The notes below the pieces were generated by a model, which worked only from the letters and a program-made list of their open reading frames with translations, searched no databases and was not told the origin of the DNA. Positions 22,491 to 33,813 of a stretch of DNA of 36,853 nucleotides are shown here, piece by piece. Origin of the DNA: Ettlia oleoabundans (Eukaryota > Chlorophyta > Chlorophyceae > Chlamydomonadales); the NCBI GenBank assembly GCA_019693395.1, contig JAAMXP010003427.1, positions 1 through 36,853 on the forward strand, read 5' to 3'. Each line of letters begins with the position of its first letter. Position 1 is the first letter of the stretch. A program made the translations under genes and the position numbers.

Positions 22491-23303
22491 TGGCCTAGTC
22501 GATGCTATGTTGCAATCTGGCAAAGGGGCCCTAGCGGCTGGGCATGTGCTTGTATGCCAGCATGCCAGACTGGGGTTCCCGCAACCGGCCCTGCCCCACA
22601 TGCCCTTTTCGCTGCAGTCTTCCCCTGTTCGTTCGTAGTGCTGCTAAGTTCTTTCGAGGGTTCGTTGGTTGCCCACATGATGACATGCATCTATGAGCTG
22701 TGCATCAGCGGGTCGTTTGGCACTGTGAATTGTTCCAACTGCATTTTCTGGCCCCGCCTGGACCTTGAGCTGCTGTTTTTGGCTAACCAAATGCAGTCTC
22801 TTGTAACACAGCTGCCTGCCCGCTCATGACAAAAGTGTGCACATAAGGGTCAGGATGCAGGGGCAGTGATAGTGCGACACACGGCCTAGAAAAGCAGTGC
22901 AGGCAGCATGAAAAGGACAATCGGCATTCTGCACGGGGCGGCAGGCGGTGTGGGGCCAGGTGTTTGGTTCCAGTGAGGTTCTGCTGTAAAAGCATGCCGC
23001 TAACAACAGACGTGCTGCAGTACCGCTGCAACAAATACTTGACAAGACTGCCGAAACGATGTATGTCAACAAGCTCTCTCTTTCTGGATGTTTATTGGTC
23101 GTCAGCAGGCATGCTCGTCGGCGCCAACTCAGCACTGCCAGCAGGGCACTTGGCCTTCTTTGCTTCACGTTGAAAAGAAGACCATGAGTAGCTGTAAATC
23201 CCCCTGCACATAACTTGATGCCAGGAGCCTTCCCAGCAGCAGGCAACAGCATGCCTGCACCTGTCCCCCTGCCCCGCTAAATCAGAATATATCTGCTGCG
23301 GTC
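22491..23303. other. Spacer between the two HSD copies
   Basis: About 810 bases holding the 3' UTR of copy A and the promoter and leader of copy B. TGTAA, the usual algal polyadenylation signal, occurs at 22802-22806, 22985-22989 and 23193-23197. An AT-rich patch (aatcagaatatatctg, about 23281-23296) lies just upstream of the copy B start. I see no exon here. Confidence 0.5.
22802..22806 (+). terminator. Candidate polyadenylation signal TGTAA for HSD copy A
   Basis: TGTAA is the common poly(A) signal in chlorophyte genes. This is the first one after the copy A stop, about 310 bases downstream. Two more follow at 22985 and 23193, so the actual site is uncertain. Confidence 0.4.
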
Positions 23304-25887
23304 ATGTGCGCCTTGCAAAATAATCAGGTAACCAAGCGAAGGTGCTTGGTGACTGGCGGCGCAGGGTTTGTGGGGCGGCATCTGGTGCAGAAGCTGCTCA
23401 ACAGCGGGGTTTGGGACGTCGCTGTGTTTGATGTGCGGGCTGTGGAGGGGGAGGAACGAGCGAAGTATATAGCAGAAGATCTGCGGGACGCTAACCAGGT
23501 GGCAGCCGCTTGCAAAGGTGAGTTTGGTACTGCTCCAACTTACACGGCGACAAGCCTGGGCAGGCCGCCCACCCAGCAGCACCCTGCCCACGCTGTTGGC
23601 TTTAGGAGTCACAATAAGCGCCTGTATATTTACCTAAGGTAAGCTTCCAGCTGCAGGCATGGATACCGTGTTTCATGTGGCGACAGCAGCGCTAACTGCC
23701 AGCAACACATTGAATCAGGCGCTGATGCGGGATGTGAATGTGGGTGGCACACAGGTGAGCAGCCAGGTGGACTGGCCTGGGTATGGGCTGGACTAGGGGT
23801 GGAAATGTCTGATGTGTGAGTGCCACGATAGAGCCATATCAAGTGCCGGAGGCTTAATTGGTGTGACGGCATGGTTCTGATGGTTCCTGGAAACACCAAT
23901 TCAAAGCCAAGCGTAAGAAAGAGGGGCTGGCGGTGGCACCTAGCATCAGCTGGCACCAATCAAATTGAATATAGCCGCTATCACTGCCACAGCACACAGA
24001 GGCCGTATTTATACAAGTTCCCTTCATTTGGGTTGGTTGCAGAACGTGATTGATGCCTGTGTGGCTAATGGTGTGCCCCGCCTGGTCTACACCAGCTCTG
24101 GCGCAGTGGTGTGTGATGGCAGCGACCTTGTGATGGCGGATGAGACGTGCCCTTATGCTCCCAGCTCCAAGGTTGACTATTACACGCACACAAAGATTGA
24201 AGGTTAGCCAAACCGAAGGGTTACAGGTTTCAAGGGGTAAAAGCAAGGTCTGAAATGTTGTGCTGATATTCTTCAGTCTGTTCCTGCCATTGCAGCACCG
24301 TATGCCCAGCAGCGTGCTTGCTGGCTTGCTTGCTTGTCCCACTCCTTTGTGCCTTACATGGCTGCCTTGGTTCTGCTTCTGTTTTGACCCCCATTTCAAC
24401 CACTAGCAAGCATGCTTTGGGCTGCAGGCGAGAAGCTTGTGCTTGCAGCCAATGGACGTGGCGGGCTGGCCACCTGCGCACTGCGACCCAATGGCATTTT
24501 TGGCGAGTATGACTCCCTAGTGGTTCCAACACTGGTGCGTCCTCAGCTTCTTGGCTGTGCTGGGGCGGAATCCTCCCGTTGCCTACCTGCACAAGGTAAC
24601 GGGCAGCCTTGCGCGGCTGATCTTTTGTGCCTCCTGCTTCTGCTGTCCCCCCCATGCTTGGCCTGGCCAGCCCGAAAATAGCAGCACAACCCGAGATGCC
24701 CCTTAGTTTTGACTGCTCGTGGCCTCGCTTCGAACAACACAGCATTTGCATGCACAAACACAGTGTACACCATGCCAGCGCTGACGCCACCTCCCACATG
24801 AAGACGCTGTCTTTCCCCTCGCCACATCGTTTGCCTGTCGCTCCTCAGTTCAGGTGCGGAATGCAGCCTGCGGCAAGATGAAATACATCATCGGCAGCGG
24901 GCAAAACGTAATGAACTGGACGTATGTGGGCAATGTTGCGCAGGTATGGCTGCTCAAAGGTCTCAAGTATTTGGGCAGCTGGACAGCAAAGTGAGGGGCG
25001 GCCTGCGTGGCAGAAGCCGTTGAAGTTGTGCAGTACCTCAGGCTAGACGTCAATCTGCAAAGTCTGTATTCACAACATGTTTTTCCACCCAAAACCTCAT
25101 GCTCCTGTGTCCGCAGACGCACATCGATGCAGCAGTTGCCCTGACGGATCCTGACTGCCGCCTGGCTGGTCGTGCATACTTCATTACAAACGACGACCCC
25201 CGCCCCTTTTGGGGGGTCATGGGAGACTTGTGTGAGGGACTGGGCTACTCCAGGCCGCACATCAAGTGAGCACCATTGTCCTTTCAAGCTTGGTGGCATG
25301 CCTGTTGGTTGAGGCAGTGGCGGGAAACGTCAGGCTGTAGGTTCATCAGTAGATATCCAACAAATGCCTCATAAGTAACGTCTGTCAACCAGTCCTTGAC
25401 ACACACACAGCGCCCCGCCACGGCTCCCGCTTCCGCAGGCTGCCTTTCGCGCTGGTTTACTTCATCGCTCTTATCCTGAAGGTTGTAGTTGTGCCGGTGT
25501 GCCGCCTGTTTGGGCATGACTTGCAAAGCGACTTCACACCTGCCCGCATCCAGATCGCCGCTGCCAATCGGACGTTCTCCTGTGCAGCGGCGAAGCGGGA
25601 TTTTGGGTATCATCCAACGGTGAGGATAAGAAATCTGGTTACAGTTGTCATTAGGAGGGAATGTTTTCGTTTTCAGGACTTGTGGTTTATTGGGGTGTTT
25701 TGACTGGTCAACAAAGAATACTGTATTTAAGAGGGCTTGCTACCTGCCCTTTCTCTATTATGTCCCCATCTCCCTGCCTGTGGTTTTCTCATCTGCGCCG
25801 GCATTGCAGGTTTCAGTTGACGAGGCGTTGCAGCGCACTATAAAGCACTTTGCATGCTTGCATGCCAGCAAGCAGAAGCAGGGCTGA
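23304..25887 (+). CDS. 3-beta-HSD family sterol-4-alpha-carboxylate 3-dehydrogenase (decarboxylating), copy B
   Basis: Tandem paralogue of copy A with the same predicted reaction. Exons: 23304-23517, 23657-23754, 24043-24202, 24428-24534, 24854-24943, 25117-25265, 25439-25619, 25810-25887. This gives 358 residues. Exons 2-8 have exactly the same lengths (98, 160, 107, 90, 149, 181, 78) and phases as copy A; only exon 1 is six bases shorter. TGGAGFVG, YYTHTK and the VPTL-V-RNAACGKMKYIIG, FITNDDPRPFW and FTPARIQIAAANRTF segments are intact, so nothing indicates a pseudogene. In exon 3, 42 of 53 residues equal copy A. Differences gather after VYTSS (GAVVCDG against ASVAFDG) and in the membrane helix (FIALILKVVVVPVCRLF). 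The N-terminus differs too (MCALQNNQVTKRR), so targeting may differ. Introns are unlike those of copy A. Confidence 0.93.
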
Positions 25888-25939
25888 CAGCCAGCCAGCT
25901 TATGATGCATCCGACCTTATAAAGGCACAAAAGTGTTAG

Positions 25940-25983
25940 TGTCCCTGGCCCTATGGTGCCATGTCCCTGGCCCTGTGGTGCCA
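25940..25983 (+). repeat. 22-base tandem direct repeat, two copies
   Basis: tgtccctggccctatggtgc plus two bases at 25940-25961 is repeated at 25962-25983 with one difference (ctatgg against ctgtgg). It lies about 50 bases after the copy B stop codon, in the presumed 3' UTR. Confidence 0.9.
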
Positions 25984-26357
25984 GCGCATGCTTTGGTTCG
26001 TGCTAGCAGCCTGTTGTGGAGCACGGGCCCGTCACTTCTCAAACTGCAATCCTTAAGTGCAAAGTTACAGTATCCTTTTATATATTACATGTCAGTCCTT
26101 TCCATTAACATTGCATAACATTCCTTTTCATGAAGGCTGCTATTCTTCCAAACTTGCATGAGCAGACCTTCTGCAACATTCACCCCGGTGGTCATGGCGG
26201 TGACACATCTGCCACTCATTAGCTGAACTGGCAAAACCGCCACAGTAACAATCTCGCCTTAAGCAGTCCTTTCACACCTGCCTGCCAGTCTTGTATTGCC
26301 AGCACTAATTCAAATAGCTGTGCTACACGTTGTGATGTGCCATGTCTAGGGATTGTG

Positions 26358-26362
26358 TGTAA
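26358..26362 (+). terminator. Candidate polyadenylation signal TGTAA for HSD copy B
   Basis: First TGTAA found downstream of the copy B stop, about 470 bases away, in gtgtgtaacgtg. A chlorophyte-type signal; use not demonstrated. Confidence 0.35.
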
Positions 26363-26643
26363 CGTGAGAAACAGAGGAAAGCAAGCACAAAAAGGATGGC
26401 TGCATCATACGTCATATACAGCCTTGTGCCAGCTGCGCATGCTCTGCCAGCCAGCAAGCCAATGTTGCAAGGCAGTTATCATTAAATCTGTATCTGTTTC
26501 ACAGCCATGAGGCCTCAGGCTAGCTGGACCCATGCCGGCGCCATGGCATGGCGCGCCAGGCCACCCTCCTGCCTTCAACAGGTCGGGCAGTCGAGGTGGA
26601 TGTGGTGGGGTCAAAAGGATGAGCTTGATGCCATGTACAACAG

Positions 26644-28924
26644 TTAGGCCGTGATGGCGGACGCGGCTCGGTCAAAAGCCGCCTCTCCTTCCTCGCTGCG
26701 CTTGACCACAGCGTGGGCAGGTGCCACCAGCTTCAGCTGGCTCATGTACCGCGCAGCGCTCTTGCCCAGGTGCAGCGACACAGCCACCAGGTTGGCCAGA
26801 GTGTCGGCGTCCTTGGGGTTCTTCTCAAGCGCCTGGCATGTTCAACAACGCCAAGCAGGGGAGATACGAACATGGGTGTTCAGCCGAATAGCGTGTCCGG
26901 GCCTGTGATGCCGTTGATGTGTGTAAGTGCCCTTCTGGTTTGTTGTTACAACAGCGCAGCTAAAGAGAAGGTGCAAGGTAGCGGAGGCACCCCCTGTCCC
27001 TGCAGCCCGACCCCACCCAATGAGCGCAGACGTGGCAGCAAATAGAACTGGGGCAAACCTCGAGTACGCGAGAAAGCAGCACAGCCGCTGTGCCGACCGC
27101 CAGCCTGCCCAGTTGCAAGCCAGCCGGCCTGCCTGGTTCAGGAGCAACCACTGTTTAAGACACTCTATGAGCCAGATAATCCCACAACACCGCCCCGCAG
27201 GCCCCCCCACATCCATCCCATCCCATCCCACCCACAGCTACCCATCCATCACACACACCTGCAGCAGCTCCGACTCCGCGTCCTCCCAGCGTCCCATGCG
27301 CATTTGGCAGGCGGCCAGCCCGTTGTGCAGGCGCACCGTCCATGTGAACTTGTCTCCCAGCTCCTGGTAGATGTAAAAGGCCTCCTGAACCTTGGACCCA
27401 CCCTGCACGATGCGTGGGCCGGGGTGCCATGGTAAGCAGTGGGATAAACATGCAGCATTGCAGGTTCCGAACAGCGTATAGCACATGCCCCCAAGGTATC
27501 CGGACAAAATGCAGCCAGGTCCAGAGCTTCCAGCACCAAGTATCCATATACTTCATTCCTGTGGCGTCAGTACAGCAGGTGTCAATGCCTGCAAGGTAGG
27601 GTGACAACTGCCCGCTCACCTGGTGCAGCCCCACCCAAGCCGCTGCCAGCTGCGTCAGCGTCGCATCATCGTCCACAGCAGCCATGGCCCGCACCTGCGA
27701 TGACAGCGTGGCGGCGCAGTGCCCTGATCAATGCTGCGCAATCACGGCACGGCCCGATTGCTTCCAGGGTGCACCGTTGCATCGGGGGATCTCCCAATTC
27801 CAGTCCATCAACAATCGAGCTAACGATTGGCCTGACGCAGTGTGCACAGAGAGGCTGAGTGCTGATGTGAAACCACGCTCCTAATGCCAGCAGCCCAACC
27901 TAGCCCAGCATACTGTTCAACCCATGTTGACAGCTTGTTCAGGCCGAAGCGCACGGCAAGCCTGGTGCACACCTGCTTCTCCGCTTGGTCCAGCCGATCC
28001 ATTTTGAGGTAGACCTGCACACACAGCGCCATCCTGCAAAAGCAGCAAGAACAATGTCTTGCGCAGAAGGGGTTGGTGCGTAGAGCGATGTCGGCATGTA
28101 GTGGCATGTGGAGGAGGTGAGAGGACCAAATGGCGCTAACGGCATGCCGGTCGCACAGCCTGCGCTGAGCAGCCTTCTGGCAATCTGGGGTGGCTTGCAT
28201 GTGGCATGGGCGCTGCGACGTGCACAGACATTTCTGAGGCTGCAAGAACCAGCTGCAGCTGAGGGACATGTCCGGTGACTGCCACATGAAGCAGCCGCTG
28301 CGGCAGCAGTGGGGCGGCTGGCCTTGCAGTTGCTTACTGGTAGACCCAGTGCCACAACAGCATGCCCCATGGCTCACATTTCCAGGCTGCCGCCGCTGTG
28401 GCAGGCCTTAAGCGCCTCTACGAAGTTCTCCTCCAGGGCAAACAGCATGCCCGCAATCAGCAGCACTGTGGGGTTGCTGGTGCAGCTGGGGTCAGCCATC
28501 CACCCGGCAACTGCCTCCAGCGCCGCCTCCCGCTGCTGCTTCATGTACAGAGCCAGCGCCTTGACTGCTTGCAACGACATGGGGGAGGCCCCGGTGATCT
28601 CTGACATGACCAGCTGCAGGGGAACAAGTGAGCAGGGGTAGGAGCGGGGGCCACCAGCGAGCTGGCGTGGGCGGGTGGCAAGGCGGTTGTGCCGGCGCAG
28701 ACGCAACCCAGGTCCCTTGCAGCTCGCGCCGCTCGTCAGCGACCTGCGAACTTCCTGCGGCGCACCTCATACGTGCCCAACTCGATGTAAGAGCGATACA
28801 CGAAAACGTCCCGCTCGATCTTCTCCGCCTCGCTCAGTCCTGTCAGCTGGCTAGCCTCGCTGATCGCGCTCTGATAGGCGCCTAGATAGAACTGATTGCG
28901 GAGGTTGAAAAGTTTGTCGGCCAT
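26644..28924 (-). CDS. COPE: Coatomer subunit epsilon (epsilon-COP)
   Basis: Subunit of the COPI vesicle coat that acts in Golgi-to-ER transport; it binds alpha-COP. Minus-strand exons: 28924-28766, 28613-28378, 28033-27973, 27694-27620, 27402-27259, 26832-26644. All phases agree, giving 287 residues, the usual length. The N-terminus MADKLFNLRNQFYLGAYQ is the family hallmark. TPR-like helical repeats follow: ERDVFVYRSYIELGTYE, ALALYMKQQREAALEAV, TVLLIAGMLFALEENFVEAL, CVQVYLKMDRLDQAEKQ, LTQLAAAWVGLHQ, EAFYIYQELGDKF, LHNGLAACQMRMGRWEDAESELLQ, and NPKDADTLANLVAVSLHLGK. The end is QLKLVAPAHAVVKRSEEGEAAFDRAAS. An upstream in-frame Met at 29017 would add a hydrophobic stretch absent from the family, so I chose the Met before ADKLF. 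Divergent from the SBP-box gene. Confidence 0.95.
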
Positions 28925-29536
28925 ACTTGCAATGGGCTGCGGGCGGATGGGATGCAGGAGGCTCGCAGCGGCTATTTGAAGAATCAGGAGGACTAGCGCA
29001 ACAGCGATCAGGGCCAAGGAACGCAGTGTGCAAAATGCCCTGCCTTCTTCCTGCTAATGCGGGCATCGAAGGCACGTGACGACGCTGGCGGCCCCCCCTT
29101 GTCCGTCCTGGACCTGTTGCAGTTCACAGTGAGGACCAAGGCAAACCCGGCCTCCCAGACCCAAGAACCCCTGGCGCGCGGTGAGTGAAGAGGGCGGGTT
29201 GCAAAGCCTTGGGGCACCTCGGCGGGTGCGTACCTCTCAGAGAACCCCTTCGATTGCACGAGGTCCGTACGGCGGCTCGCGACAGGCTGAGGGACGGAGC
29301 GCCCTACAGCAGACACCCAAGGGCGGGGTCTGCAGCACTGCCAGCCGCAGCTTTGTCGTCGAGCAGGCTGCCGATCGTCGAGCATGCCCTACCAGCCCTG
29401 GGCCCTGAAGTGCTTAGTATCTGAAGGGCACCCTCGCATGGGCAGCCTGCTGCAGGTCCAGGCATTGCATTGGTCTCTACGACAGCACGATTGAGATTTG
29501 AGGGCGCCGACGTACGCAGCGGGTCGCCCCACCGTC
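28925..29536. promoter_or_regulatory. Divergent promoter region between epsilon-COP and SBP-box gene
   Basis: About 610 bases between outward-facing starts. GTAC, the core bound by SBP domains, occurs at about 29228, 29267 and 29512. Three copies is near chance for this length, so autoregulation is only a possibility. No coding exon seen. Confidence 0.5.
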
Positions 29537-32500
29537 ATGGCGTTTGTGGACGACGCTGTATGGAAGCAGGAGGACTGGCAATGGGATCCTAAAAATTTGA
29601 AAGCCACTCCAGCAGATGCTCCGCCCGCCGCCAAGACCGCGGGCGGCAAGGGTGGGCAGAAGGGCAGCACTGCCCCCGATGGTAGCAAGCAGACCTGCCA
29701 GGTACGTGGGGTGCTGGGAGGTGCTTCTGGCTGGCACAGTATGCATGCAGTTCCTGCTGCCCACTGCCGCGATTTGCGGTAAATGAGGCGATCAGGCATG
29801 CCACTTACCCTACGTCTTGGTGACGCTTTCGACGTACAGTACTGCCCGCAAGCTCCTGCGCCGTTGCATCGCCCGCGCATCCTCTGAGCTGTGGCTTGCT
29901 TGCCATGACCTACTCCCTGCACCCGGTTGCACTGCTCCCATACGAAAACTCCACCCCTGTAATCTGGGACGAACCCTGACGAGAATCGGCGGTGCTGCCT
30001 TTCACATCACACTGCGTTGCACCACCGTCGTCCCGACTGGTTTGCCTGACCCCTGTCCCCTCACTCTCCCTGCTGCCACTGTGCCCTTGTTTGCGGCAGG
30101 TAGATGGCTGCACCGCCGTGGTGGGAGGCATGAAGGACTACCACAGCCGCTACAAAATTTGTGAGGCACACCTTAAGGCCAGCGTGGTGCACAAGGAGGG
30201 CAAAGCACACCGCTTCTGCCAGCAGGTGCACAAATTGACCAACAATAAATACAATCGGGTAGTGCCATGGAGGGGGTTCGGGGATGGCTGCTGCTTGTGC
30301 TGCTGTTCCCTGTCTTCAAGCAGCAGAACAACTCGCTGCCTGCACCCTGCACCTTTCTACCTTTGCTTGCATACCCTGGTTATGTCGCTTCTTGGCTCCT
30401 TGTCAGCCCTTTGTTGCCATTCTTAGCTTGATCGTCACGGCACCTGCTGGCATGAACCCTCACGCCTCCTTGCTGCACATACCTCATGCTGCGTGGCATC
30501 TCACCCTGCAGTGCGGCAAGTTCCAGCCCCTGGAGGACTTCGATGGCGACAAGCGCTCCTGCCGCGCACGCCTGGACAAGCACAACGCACGCCGTCGGCG
30601 GCAGCGCGAGATGGCGCACATGCTGAAGAAGACGGGGACCATCGATGAGAAGCTGCTGGCTGAGAAGTATGGGCTAACTGAGGAGGAGCTGGCTCCCAAG
30701 CTGGCTAAGCTTGCCAAGCAGGGCTACACAGCATCGGCCAGGCCGTCTCGCAGCGGCAGTGCGGGACCCACTGGCGCACAGAAAAGTTCTTCTGCCTCTG
30801 GCAGCCCGCAGCCCACCCCCGTGGATGCAGGTGCAACCAGTGCCGCCGCAGTTGTGGCCCCCTCTGCTGCCCCTGGGCTGGCAGCCACAGCCGTTCAGGT
30901 GCAGGAGGCAGAGCAGTCGGCAGCGCATGCTACCACTCTGCTGCACACGCTGCAGCTGCACCAGCAGGCTGCCGAGCTGGCTGCTACTGCCCACCTGGCA
31001 CCGCCGCCCATGCCCATGCCTGGGACAGATCCTCTTCTGGCGTCAGGCGACAGCTCCACCACCGCCGCATTGGCGGCCGCAGCCGGGCCGCTGGGGGCAC
31101 CTGCTATGCCTCCTTCCGCAACCGCTCTAGCTGATACGGGTGTTGGGGCGCTGCTGCTGGACGACCAGTTCCTGGATGAGGTGGGTGCGCTGTGCTCACG
31201 CTACACCTTATATTGTGGGCATGCTGGGCCATCTGGTGTTGTGCTGAGTCCCTGCTGTGGTTGTGGTGCAAAGCTGCAAGCATGCTGCGTGTTCCGGTGG
31301 CACTGGAAGTTTTCGGTAGCATTGGTGCTGGGGGTCTTTGAGGTGGGGCAGACGGAAGGTTTTGCCCAGTCAGCTGAGGCCGGATCCAGCAGGTTGCGGC
31401 TGGTGCTTGCGCTCAGCCAGTTACCGATTGCTCAGCGCAGCCCACTACGTATCCGTGGGTTGCATCACCTGCTGCTGACACCTTCGCACATATGCAAAAT
31501 TTCCTGCCGGCCCTGCCCATCCTGCTGCAGGTGTTCAACCCCATAATGATGGCGCAGGGCGCTTCGCCCCAGCAGTCTGCTGCACAGTTTCTCCAGGTGG
31601 GCAGCACCCACCAGGCAGCACCCGTCCCAACAGCCACATTGCAATCTTCAGTCTTTTGCTCATTTATCTGTCCAGTTGCACTGAACAACTCCCAATCGCC
31701 AGCTACTGCTTGCCTCTGTCCTTCTGCTCTTGCCAGGCCTGCACTCGCACTCCCCAACACACTCTTGACGTGGCACATGCTGCCCCCCCCTTCCCTCTCT
31801 ATCATCTAGCAGATGGATGCTTCATCAGCGATGGACCTTGATGACATGACGGGTCTGGAGGCCCTGACAAAAGAGCTCATGGCGGCAGCTGCTGCCCCCC
31901 TGCCAGCCCCCGCTCCTACCGCCCCTCTGGTCGGCGGTCCCGCCAGCACCTGGCCAATGGCCGCGCAGGGCAACCTGCCCGTCACCCCACTGCCTGAGCC
32001 AGTGGCTCACCCTCAGGCTGTCCCACCCTACATCTCCGGCACAAGCTTCCCCTCCCAGCTCCTGGCCGCAGGGCCACCATTTGGTGGCCCGCTGCAGCCG
32101 CCACCGCCGCTGCCGGGCGCGATGCGCCTGGACGTTGGGTATGTGCCGGCAGCCCGAGTGGACAGCCCTGGTAGCGTGCGCTCAAGCGCCACCGCAATGG
32201 ACCTGGGTGCGGCACCGCCGCTGCGAGGCAGTGTGCTTGATGATGCACTCAACCTCCTCTCTTACGACTCAGCACAGGTGGGCCCCATGCTGGTGCGCTG
32301 AACCCGGTTGCGGTACGCTTCTTTGCCTTAGTGTATGTGAGCTAGTTGGCAGGCGGAGACGGGCTTAGTCGGTCTTACTGCTCAACATGCAGCGTGGATT
32401 CACTCTTTATGGCTCAAACTTAGCAGTCCCCTCCTGGGTCCTCCCAAGTTGACCATCAGCATGATCTTCACAACATCAATCCCCCACACTCCCATCCTCG

Positions 32501-33743
32501 CCCATTGTTGCAGATCACCTACGTGCCCGAGGAGAAGCTGCTCCGCTTCAGCGCCAAGCTCTTCAACTGCACACCTGCCCAGCTCCCCTCGGACCTCAAG
32601 GCCAGCCTGGTCAACATGCTGTCCTGCCAGTCAATGGAGGGATACCTGCGCCCAGGATGCGTCCACATCACGGGTGGGTCGCTGCAGTGCATGTTGTTCC
32701 TTGTGGGCGGCCAAGTGGCATGGCAAATTGGTGTTGCTGAAGGGAGGATTTGCTGACGCATTGCGTTGACTATTTCCTTTCTTCCCAGCTGCTGCCTTCT
32801 TCTCTCCTTGCAGTCAACTCGCTGATGGGGCCCGAGGAGCAGGCCCTGCTGGCATCTGCTGGTGTGCGCGCTGTGGTGGAGCGTTTGGTGGCCCGCCAGC
32901 CCGAGTCATTTGGGGGCCAGCATGCGATGCTGGTGAGGCAATCGTGGGTTATATATCCAAAGCTCAGCAGCAGCCATGACTCGGCAGTTTGTGCAGTTTC
33001 GAGGTTCTCTGTGTCTCTCTTTTCACCCTTCCTGCTTGCGGTTCTTTCTTTCTTTCCCTCCGTCCTTTGCACTCAATCTTCCGTTCTTTCCCACCCTTTC
33101 TTTAATACTGCTGCAGGTTCAGCTGGGCGACAAGCTGGTGCTGGTGCGTGATGGGCGTGTGGTGCACGTGCTGGCCACCGGCTCATCCACCCTCTTCCCA
33201 CGCGTCTCTGCCCTGCGCCCGCTGGCGGCAGTGCCGGATGCCAGTGGCAGCGTGGAGGTGGAGGTTTGGGGGCACAACCTGGACAACGAGCTGGACACAA
33301 TTCTGGCACGCTGCAAGGGTGAGGGCGATAGCTTCTCTGTACTGCCATCCTGCCCATTTCCCTCCTCACTGTCACACCGCGCACTGCCATACACGCAACG
33401 CATACGCGGCAACCGTGTCCTTGCTGCGCAGTACACCGGATTCTCATCGCCATGTGCCAATGTGGTGTGCAGGTGTTTATGCTGAGGTTGAGAGGCTGGG
33501 AGTGGAGGAGGATCCAGCCTGGCAGGGCTGGCAGAAGCTGCGCCTGCGCCTCAGCGGCCTGAGCGTCGGCGGCGCGGTGCAGGTGGAGGTGATGCGTGGT
33601 GGATACATCTCGGGGTCAAAGGTGCGCCCCATATCTCGTTCTTAAAGTTTAACCGGTTATCCACACCGGACGATCAGGCGGAATCTATCACTGGCCGTCT
33701 TCCATTCATCAATCTCCTGCCTGCCTAACTGCCTAACTGCCAG

Positions 33744-33813
<70 letters not shown>

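Larger units (their letters stand above)
25888..26643. other. Convergent 3' region between HSD copy B and epsilon-COP
   Basis: About 750 bases with no coding exon that I can support. It contains a 22-base tandem repeat just after the copy B stop, AT-rich sequence around 26070-26100, and a TGTAA at 26358-26362 that may end the copy B transcript. Complementary TGTAA copies (read on minus) at 26065-26069 and 26085-26089 could end the epsilon-COP transcript, in which case the two transcripts overlap. Confidence 0.5.

Noticed and set aside
28925..29017. N-terminal extension of epsilon-COP from an upstream Met
   Set aside because: Would add a hydrophobic leader foreign to a cytosolic coat subunit; the family N-terminus starts at MADKLF.
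29220..29520. GTAC cores upstream of the SBP gene as autoregulatory copper-response elements
   Set aside because: Three copies in about 610 bases is close to chance for a four-base palindrome.
30284..31546. A 420-codon open frame on plus
   Set aside because: Only 30512-31180 is the real SBP exon. The rest reads through the flanking introns, whose TGCAG acceptor and GTGGGT donor fit the domain better.
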